Shown here piece after piece: positions 1 to 6,518 of a stretch of DNA of 6,518 bases; positions within the stretch are counted from its first letter, which is position 1; each line of letters begins with the position of its first letter. Made by a program: the position numbers and the translations under genes. The notes below the pieces were generated by a model. It saw only the letters and a program-made list of their open reading frames with translations, was not told where the DNA came from and ran no database searches. Where the stretch lies: contig CAMLIU010000094.1 of the NCBI GenBank assembly GCA_946479995.1, forward strand, positions 1 to 6,518. Direction: 5' to 3'. Origin of the DNA: an uncultured Gemmatimonadota bacterium. Lineage in GTDB: Bacteria > Gemmatimonadota > Gemmatimonadetes > Gemmatimonadales > Gemmatimonadaceae.

Positions 1-3
1 ACT

Positions 4-84
4 CGGAGCCGTACAGAAGAAGGAGCCCTGCCGAGGTGAGAAGACTCGACACGGAGCTGGAAGAGAGTGAGGAGCCCTGCCGAG
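4..84. repeat. Degenerate direct repeat, two copies about 49 bp apart
   Basis: The 15-mer AGGAGCCCTGCCGAG occurs at 21-35 and again, unchanged, at 70-84. Each copy is preceded by a related block starting with CGGAGC (4-9 and 52-57), so the repeated unit is about 32 bp with one indel in the middle. The repeat is out of register with any one reading frame (period 49), so it is probably not coding. It sits at the window edge and may be the end of a longer array further upstream. The remaining bases up to the start codon at 245 hold no recognisable promoter or ribosome site. Confidence 0.55.
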
Positions 85-244
85 CCACGCATCACGAATC
101 CCCTGGGAGCACGAATGATTCCGCGTCGCTTGTCAACCTGCGCCCGCCGACATGCCCGACTTGGCATCACGCGCCCCATCGCGCATCTTCGCGGGACCGG
201 CCCCGATCGCCGGTCCCCTCTGCATTCCCACCCGGCCGAACGCC

Positions 245-3325
<3,081 letters not shown>

Positions 3326-3337
3326 AACACAACTGAA

Positions 3338-3365
3338 GTACGTCGTATCTCGTACTTCGTAGCAG
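3338..3365 (+). repeat. Four-unit 7-bp tandem repeat (GTACTTC-like) forming a hairpin
   Basis: Thirteen bases after the propeller gene's stop codon the sequence runs with period 7: GTACGTC, GTATCTC, GTACTTC, then a decayed GTAGCAG. Its flanks also form a perfect 8-bp inverted repeat, GAAGTACG (3335-3342) against CGTACTTC (3351-3358), with an 8-nt loop. It may be a short intergenic tandem repeat of a kind dispersed in the genome, or part of the 3' end of the transcript. No protein role is apparent. Confidence 0.55.
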
Positions 3366-3370
3366 GACCC

Positions 3371-3404
3371 AGGGGCTGGCCATTCCAATGAATGGCTGGC
3401 CCTT
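3371..3404 (+). terminator. Stable 15-bp hairpin, possible terminator of the propeller gene
   Basis: Bases 3371-3385 pair with 3390-3404 around a CAAT loop. Twelve pairs are Watson-Crick and the other three (3372-3403, 3377-3398, 3378-3397) are G-U wobbles if read as plus-strand RNA; on the minus strand the same positions would be A-C mismatches. The hairpin therefore fits a transcript running rightward from the propeller gene, 45 nt past its stop. Only a poor T-run follows (CCCTTGCTGCTTAT), so a true intrinsic terminator is uncertain. It could instead be an RNA-stabilising 3' structure. Confidence 0.45.
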
Positions 3405-3412
3405 GCTGCTTA

Positions 3413-3660
3413 TCGCCAGCCCGAACAGCGAGGGGAGCGGAAGAGGCCGGAGCACTGCCTGAAACGGCAGGATCTGTCCCGCGCATCGTCTGAACTCCGC
3501 GCACCGAGAGTAAGCGTCTACATCACCTAGGGTTCCTGAATGGAGTGGAACGACCTCGGGACGCTTTACGGTGCATGGAGCCTTCTACGCCGAGGAGAGA
3601 ATCCTGCCGTTTCAGCTTCAATCCGGCCTTTTCCGCTCCTCTCGCTTTTCTGAATGGCGA
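3413..3660. repeat. Long imperfect palindrome, about 248 bp, folding into one extended stem-loop
   Basis: The two halves of this gene-free stretch are reverse complements of each other over almost their whole length. The main blocks are 3413-3418 with 3655-3660 (6 bp), 3427-3451 with 3622-3646 (25 pairs, two of them G-U), 3459-3473 with 3601-3615 (15 perfect pairs), 3477-3479 with 3594-3596, 3495-3498 with 3577-3580, 3501-3506 with 3569-3574, 3514-3518 with 3560-3564, and 3532-3536 with 3547-3551. The apex is a 10-nt loop at 3537-3546. Small bulges and internal loops separate the blocks. It lies between the 3' ends of converging genes. It could be a structured RNA, a miniature inverted-repeat element, or two copies of a roughly 110-bp repeat facing each other. 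I saw no target-site duplication and no open frame of quality inside it. Confidence 0.8.
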
Positions 3661-3669
3661 GCCAACGCC

Positions 3670-3704
3670 AACAAAAAAACCGGCCGCCTCTCGGCGGCCG
3701 GTTT
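3670..3704 (-). terminator. Rho-independent terminator of the sigma/anti-sigma unit
   Basis: Read on the minus strand, this is a perfect 12-bp GC-rich stem (3704-3693 with 3688-3677, core GGCCGCC/GGCGGCC) closed by a 4-nt loop, followed by an unbroken run of seven T (complement of A at 3673-3679) and then GTTG. It begins 29 bp beyond the anti-sigma-like stop codon, so it ends the minus-strand unit. On the plus strand only three T follow the stem, so it is mainly one-directional. Confidence 0.93.
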
Positions 3705-3732
3705 CGCAAGTCGATCGGGGAAGAGTCGTTGG

Positions 3733-4158
3733 TTATCTCGTTCCCGCCAACAGCATGGCTGTCGCCACTGCGGCGAGCGTGACGAGTGCTGCGGCGACCG
3801 CGATCGCCGTGGCGGGGGTCACCACCATCTCGCGACGCCACCACGGAGTGATGATCTGCGGGGCCTGCATGGGCAGCGCGTTCATGATCTGCGCCTGCAG
3901 GTGCGCCGGCGTCTTCAGCCGGCGACGCGCCGCCAGCTCGCCATCCAGCTTCTTCCAGAACTCCACCTCGCGCGACCACTCGCCGCGGCGGACACTGCTC
4001 TCCGGCGCCTCGCCGTCCAGCCAGGCGTGCACCGCGTCGGCAATCGTCGCGCTCGGCGGGGTGAGGGGCACTTCACGATCGGCAAGCGGACGTTCGGGCT
4101 GCCCATTCTCCCGCTTGCGGCCATCGTTCAGGCCATCGGAATGAAGGTCGTCGAACAT
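3733..4158 (-). CDS. Putative anti-sigma factor, small single-pass membrane protein
   Basis: This 141-residue protein is probably the partner that holds the adjacent ECF sigma factor at the membrane. Its ATG (4158-4156) overlaps the sigma stop codon in the arrangement TGATG, which implies translational coupling. A GAGGA lies 12 nt upstream inside the sigma gene; a TTG one codon earlier is possible but unneeded. The N-terminal 110 residues are hydrophilic and contain VHAWLDGE (43-50) followed by a charged helical stretch (about 58-95). One strong transmembrane segment spans about 112-138, leaving only three residues beyond it. There are no cysteines, so the zinc-binding HxxxCxxC motif of ZAS-type anti-sigma factors is absent. 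With almost nothing outside the membrane, it has no sensor domain of its own. The role is inferred from gene position and topology rather than from a clear domain match. A strong terminator follows the stop codon. Confidence 0.7.
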   Translation of the reverse strand: MFDDLHSDGLNDGRKRENGQPERPLADREVPLTPPSATIADAVHAWLDGEAPESSVRRGEWSREVEFWKKLDGELAARRRLKTPAHLQAQIMNALPMQAPQIITPWWRREMVVTPATAIAVAAALVTLAAVATAMLLAGTR

Positions 4159-4796
4159 CAAGCGTATTTTTCCTCGAGTAAGGCCTGGAGCGCCTCGCGC
4201 GCGCGATGGACGCGCATCTTCAGCGCACCGACCGTGGTTCCCAGCAGGTCTGCCATCTCCTCGTAGGAACGCCCCTCGACGTGCTTCATCACGAACGCCT
4301 CCCGCAGTGACGCGGGCAGCGAGGCGAGCGCGTTGTCGAGATCACTTCGCAGCTCCGTCCGGTCCAGCTCCTCCTCCGGCGTCGCGAAGCTCGAGGGCTG
4401 ATCATCCTCGTCGTAGCTGAGATGGGAGCGACGGATGTTCTTCAGCCAATCCTTGCAACCGTTCGCAACGATCCTGAACACCCAGGCGTCGAACCGCCCG
4501 CGCACTTCCGCGAGATGCTGGTACGCCTTGATGAAGGAGAGTTGCAGGATGTCCTCTGCGACATCCGGGCTACCGGTCATGCACAGCGCGTGACGATACA
4601 GCGGATCACTGTAGCGGGTGATCAGCAGGGTGAATTCGTCGCGGTTGCCCGCGAGCACGCGCTGGATGATGCGTTGATCCGAGTCTTCCTGATCAACGAG
4701 CTGTTCGGTCTCTGTCGTCCTCACGACGATAGAGTAACGCGGTTTCCGCGCTTGGGACAGGGTAGCCGTCCCGCCAACTTTCGTCCGGGTCGCCAT
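4158..4796 (-). CDS. ECF-type RNA polymerase sigma factor (sigma-70 family)
   Basis: This protein directs RNA polymerase to a dedicated set of promoters. Using the longest frame (212 residues), sigma region 2 spans about 40-122: RVLAGNRDEF, then the D-I-L-Q-L-S-F-I-K-A-Y core-binding helix, then RFDAWVFRIVANGCKDWL, which matches the usual -10 recognition stretch. An acidic linker (about 127-148) leads to region 4 (about 153-205) with LPASLREAFVMKHVEG and the helix-turn-helix YEEMADLLGTTVGALKMRVHRARE. The extent given starts at the ATG at 4796, which has no ribosome site. A GTG at 4724 (codon 25) gives 188 residues, a more typical ECF N-terminus, and has a -10-like TACTCT placed as for a leaderless message; I consider it at least as likely. 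The stop codon overlaps the anti-sigma-like gene. The regulon cannot be read from this window. Confidence 0.93.
   Translation of the reverse strand: MATRTKVGGTATLSQARKPRYSIVVRTTETEQLVDQEDSDQRIIQRVLAGNRDEFTLLITRYSDPLYRHALCMTGSPDVAEDILQLSFIKAYQHLAEVRGRFDAWVFRIVANGCKDWLKNIRRSHLSYDEDDQPSSFATPEEELDRTELRSDLDNALASLPASLREAFVMKHVEGRSYEEMADLLGTTVGALKMRVHRAREALQALLEEKYA
4731..4760 (-). promoter_or_regulatory. Possible leaderless promoter for the sigma gene
   Basis: On the minus strand TACTCT (complement of 4731-4736) lies at -12 to -7 from the GTG at 4724, inside a small AT-rich island in otherwise GC-rich DNA. It fits the TAnnnT form of a -10 box whose transcript would begin at the start codon. The -35 region (CTGTCC, complement of 4755-4760) matches the consensus at only three of six bases, so support is modest. 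If real, transcription starts inside the longer annotated frame and the 24 N-terminal codons are untranslated. Confidence 0.35.
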
Positions 4797-4871
4797 GCCC
4801 CGAGGACGAGCCGTTCACGCCCCCAGTAACAGTGGCGGCTCCCCGCGCACCTCGGCACCTGCGTCCCCCGC

Positions 4872-5957
4872 TCAATCGGTGAAGGCACCCCAACCCCGTT
4901 CGCGCACCAGTCGCGAATGCTCCCCGAGTCGTGGCGGCGCTCGCCGAATGCTCCCCTCCACGCTCGGCGGAAGTCCCGTCAACGCCGAGGCAGCGCTCTC
5001 CGCGAGCGCCTCGGGGACCGTGCGTACGATTCCGCACGGAACTCCCGCCGCATCCAGCCGGGCGACCCACTCCGCCGCGGTGCGCCCCTTCAGCGCGCGG
5101 GTGATCTCCGTCACCACCCGCTCGCGCGCCGCGATCCGGCCGGCATTCGTGCGCAGCGCCTCGTCCATCGCCAGCGTGTCGAGGCCGAGCGCACGCGCGC
5201 ACGCGAGCCACTGCGAATCGCTCCCCACGGCGATCACCAGCGCCCGGTCCACCGCCTCGAACAGCTGATACGGAACCAGGTTCGCGTGCGCATTGCCCCA
5301 TCGCCTGGGTGGTGCGCCGGAGACGAGCGCATTCTGCGCCACGTTCACGAGCGCCGCGCGCGCACTCGCCTCGAGCGACACGTGCACCTGCCGCCCGCGT
5401 CCCGTCGCGCCGCGCGACACCAGCGCCGCGAGGATGGCGATGACCGCGTCCTTTCCCGTGATCACGTCCACCAGCGCCACGCCGTGCTTCATCGGCGCGC
5501 CCGTCGGCTCGCCGGTGATGGACATCCATCCGCTCTCCGCCTGCACCACGAAGTCGTAGCCCGGCCGCGTGGCGCCGGCGCCGAACCCGCTGATGGTGCA
5601 CCAGACGAGCTTCGGGTTCCGCGCCATCAGGACCGCGGCGTCCAGCCCGCGCCGCTCGAGCGTCCCCGCGCGGAAGTTCTCCACCACCACGTCGGCGTCG
5701 TCGGCCAGCGCCAGGATCAGTTCCACGTCGGCCGGGTCCGCGAAGTCCGCTGTCAGGCTGAGCTTGTTCCGATTGACGCTCAGGAAGTAGGCGCTCTCCC
5801 CCCGCGCGTCGAATGGCGGCCCCCACCCGCGGGTGTCGTCCCCGCCCTCGGGCCGCTCCACCTTGAGCACCGAGGCACCGAGGTCGCCCAGCATCATGGT
5901 ACAGAGCGGTCCCGCCAGCACTCGGCTCAAATCCAGCACTTTTATTCCACTGAGCAT
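4872..5957 (-). CDS. CaiB/BaiF family (class III) CoA-transferase
   Basis: This cytoplasmic enzyme of 361 residues should move coenzyme A between carboxylic acids through an enzyme-bound aspartyl-CoA anhydride; the acid substrates cannot be told from sequence. Family signatures run in order: LDLSRVLAGPLCTMMLGDLGA (8-28), KVERPEGGDDTR (32-43), NRNKLSLTAD (62-71), VVENFRAGTLERRGLD (91-106), YDFVVQAESG (134-143), and ALVDVITGKDA (161-171), whose Asp164 corresponds to the catalytic aspartate. VPYQLFEAVD (228-237) and AGVPCGIVRTVPEAL (304-318) follow. The start is well supported by AAAGGA six bases upstream of the ATG. The usual family length is near 390-400; here the stretch between VPEALAE and APPRLGEH is shortened by roughly 30 residues and the C-terminal helix is cut back. 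It is upstream of and co-directional with the sigma gene, 75 bp away. No partner dehydrogenase or ligase is in the window. Confidence 0.92.
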   Translation of the reverse strand: MLSGIKVLDLSRVLAGPLCTMMLGDLGASVLKVERPEGGDDTRGWGPPFDARGESAYFLSVNRNKLSLTADFADPADVELILALADDADVVVENFRAGTLERRGLDAAVLMARNPKLVWCTISGFGAGATRPGYDFVVQAESGWMSITGEPTGAPMKHGVALVDVITGKDAVIAILAALVSRGATGRGRQVHVSLEASARAALVNVAQNALVSGAPPRRWGNAHANLVPYQLFEAVDRALVIAVGSDSQWLACARALGLDTLAMDEALRTNAGRIAARERVVTEITRALKGRTAAEWVARLDAAGVPCGIVRTVPEALAESAASALTGLPPSVEGSIRRAPPRLGEHSRLVRERGWGAFTD

Positions 5958-5963
5958 TGACTG

Positions 5964-5969
5964 TCCTTT
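5964..5969 (-). promoter_or_regulatory. Ribosome binding site of the CoA-transferase
   Basis: AAAGGA on the minus strand lies six bases before the ATG at 5957. It is the clearest Shine-Dalgarno sequence in the window and fixes this start. The other plus- and minus-strand genes lack a comparable site at normal spacing. Confidence 0.8.
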
Positions 5970-6072
5970 GTGTGCCTCTCTGCTGGCGCGGAAATCGCTT
6001 AGAATCAGCGCGCGCTCGCGCGAAGTCGCCGCGATGTGCGATCCGGCGCCTCGTGCAATGCGTCAGCAAACC

Positions 6073-6100
6073 TTGCGTAGCTGTCGAAAAATCATATACT
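6073..6100 (+). promoter_or_regulatory. Putative housekeeping promoter of the phasin-like gene
   Basis: TTGCGT (6073-6078) and TATACT (6095-6100) are separated by 16 bp. The -10 hexamer matches TATAAT at five of six bases and sits in the only AT-rich patch (6086-6100) of this divergent intergenic region; the -35 matches at three of six. Transcription would begin near 6107, leaving a leader of about 60 or 105 nt depending on the start codon. The same patch read on the minus strand gives TATGAT (6091-6096) without a -35, so a divergent start toward the CoA-transferase is possible but weak. Confidence 0.5.
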
Positions 6101-6143
6101 TGGCGCCGTCTATCCGGCCTCTTGCGCCTGGGCGGCGAAGTTA

Positions 6144-6157
6144 GTGCGCCGGCGCAC
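6144..6157. promoter_or_regulatory. Perfect 14-bp palindrome, possible operator in the leader
   Basis: GTGCGCCGGCGCAC is its own reverse complement. It lies about 40 bp downstream of the predicted transcription start and 9 bp before the first possible in-frame ATG (6166). It could be a repressor site or simply reflect high GC content. Confidence 0.3.
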
Positions 6158-6210
6158 GGCCTTCAATGAATGGGGTGAACCCCGTTCGAGCACCAAAACG
6201 GACCGGTCAC

Positions 6211-6518
6211 ATGGTGGATAAGGAGCAGACGACCGAAGAGGCACCGGCGACCCCGACCCCGCCAGCGCCGCGTCGCGGGCCGGGACATCGTGGCGCCGAC
6301 ATGCGCGACACGGTCGCCGAAATGGCCGAGCGCGCCCAGCTGATCAGCCAGGAGGCGGGCAGCAAGGTGTCGTCGGCCATGAAGGATGTCATCAGCGCCG
6401 CTGCCGGTCTCGCCGGTTTCGCCATCGAGAGTGCGCGCGACCTCGTGCAGTACATGGTCCGCCGCGGACAGATGACCCAGGAAGAGGCCGACAAGCTGAT
6501 CCGCGAGGCGGAAGAGGC
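6211..6518 (+). CDS. Phasin-like (COG3937-type) protein, 3' end outside the window
   Basis: The frame is open from the ATG at 6211 to the window edge (102 full codons), so the C-terminus is missing. An in-frame ATG at 6166 would add 15 residues; I prefer 6211 because the added stretch looks non-coding, though neither has a good ribosome site. Residues 1-29 are charged and rich in proline and alanine. From about 30 the protein is predicted helical and amphipathic, with a small hydrophobic patch (about 60-72, SAAAGLAGF) too short to be a sure membrane span. The stretch DLVQYMVRRGQMTQEEADKLIREAEE (77-102) follows the pattern 'lV..lV.rGelt.eEa..Li.e' seen in phasin-like, polyhydroxyalkanoate-associated regulators. 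Binding to storage granules is inference from that resemblance; no PHA synthase gene is visible. It is transcribed divergently from the CoA-transferase. Confidence 0.7.
   Translation, partial: MVDKEQTTEEAPATPTPPAPRRGPGHRGADMRDTVAEMAERAQLISQEAGSKVSSAMKDVISAAAGLAGFAIESARDLVQYMVRRGQMTQEEADKLIREAEE

Noticed and set aside
130..158. TTGTCA as a -35 box for the propeller gene
   Set aside because: No -10-like hexamer lies at 16-18 bp spacing; the downstream sequence is GC-rich.
3413..3660. The palindrome as a proven transposable element (MITE)
   Set aside because: No target-site duplication was found at the ends and no transposase is present, so only the inverted repeat itself is reported.
3405..3732. 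tRNA or a known riboswitch in the intergenic region
   Set aside because: No cloverleaf, T-arm GGTTCGA-like motif or recognised aptamer core was seen; the structure is one extended stem.
3545..4266. Two plus-strand frames (199 and 231 codons) opposite the anti-sigma-like gene
   Set aside because: They run through the palindrome and the terminator. The minus-strand gene is better supported by its overlap with sigma, its membrane span and the terminator.
4917..5960. 347-codon plus-strand frame opposite the CoA-transferase
   Set aside because: Arg/His/Ala-rich composition and no family signature; the opposite strand has all the CaiB-family motifs and a ribosome site.
4693..6069. 458-codon minus-strand frame overlapping the CoA-transferase
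   Set aside because: Same strand but a different frame from the well-supported enzyme; it is Gly/Arg/Ala-rich without recognisable motifs and is a GC-driven shadow.
3386..6173. Shared 10-mer CAATGAATGG at 3386-3395 and 6164-6173
   Set aside because: Matches of this length are expected by chance in a window of this size, and the flanks do not agree.
6207..6494. 95-codon minus-strand frame opposite the phasin-like gene
   Set aside because: Ser/Ala/Arg-rich shadow translation; the plus-strand frame has a coherent amphipathic helical pattern and an upstream promoter.

Overview
The window is GC-rich bacterial DNA carrying five protein genes and one unusually structured intergenic region. Three features recall Gemmatimonadota, with Acidobacteriota as the alternative: a very long secreted Asp-box (BNR/sortilin-like) propeller protein, a small membrane-anchored anti-sigma-like protein with a VHAWLDGE motif beside an ECF sigma factor, and GC-saturated codon use that leaves long antisense open frames. 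This placement is inferred from gene style, not from a marker gene.

Layout. Bases 1-244 precede the first gene and begin with a degenerate direct repeat. A plus-strand gene (245-3325) encodes an exported protein of 1026 residues with eleven Asp-box motifs, a beta-sandwich-like region and a helical tail. Bases 3326-3732 hold no convincing gene but are packed with structure: a 7-bp tandem repeat just after the stop codon, a 15-bp hairpin, an imperfect palindrome of about 248 bp, and a textbook intrinsic terminator facing the opposite way. The minus strand then carries, in transcription order, a CaiB/BaiF-type CoA-transferase (5957-4872), an ECF sigma factor (4796 or 4724 to 4158) and a single-pass anti-sigma-like protein (4158-3733) that overlaps the sigma stop codon by one base. 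A divergent promoter region of about 250 bp separates the CoA-transferase from a plus-strand gene cut off by the window end, which resembles phasin-like (COG3937-type) proteins.

Working together. The sigma and anti-sigma genes form a clear translationally coupled unit ending at the terminator at 3670-3704. The CoA-transferase could be co-transcribed with them, but the gap and an AT-rich -10-like element inside the annotated sigma start suggest that sigma may have its own promoter. The propeller gene converges on this unit, and the palindromic region lies exactly between the two converging ends. No mobility gene, CRISPR array, tRNA or rRNA was seen.

The best candidate for something undescribed is the 3338-3704 interval. 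Its long palindrome has a 25-bp stem, a 15-bp perfect stem and further short stems around a 10-nt apex. It could be a structured 3' UTR or small RNA, a miniature inverted-repeat element, or a two-sided transcription buffer.
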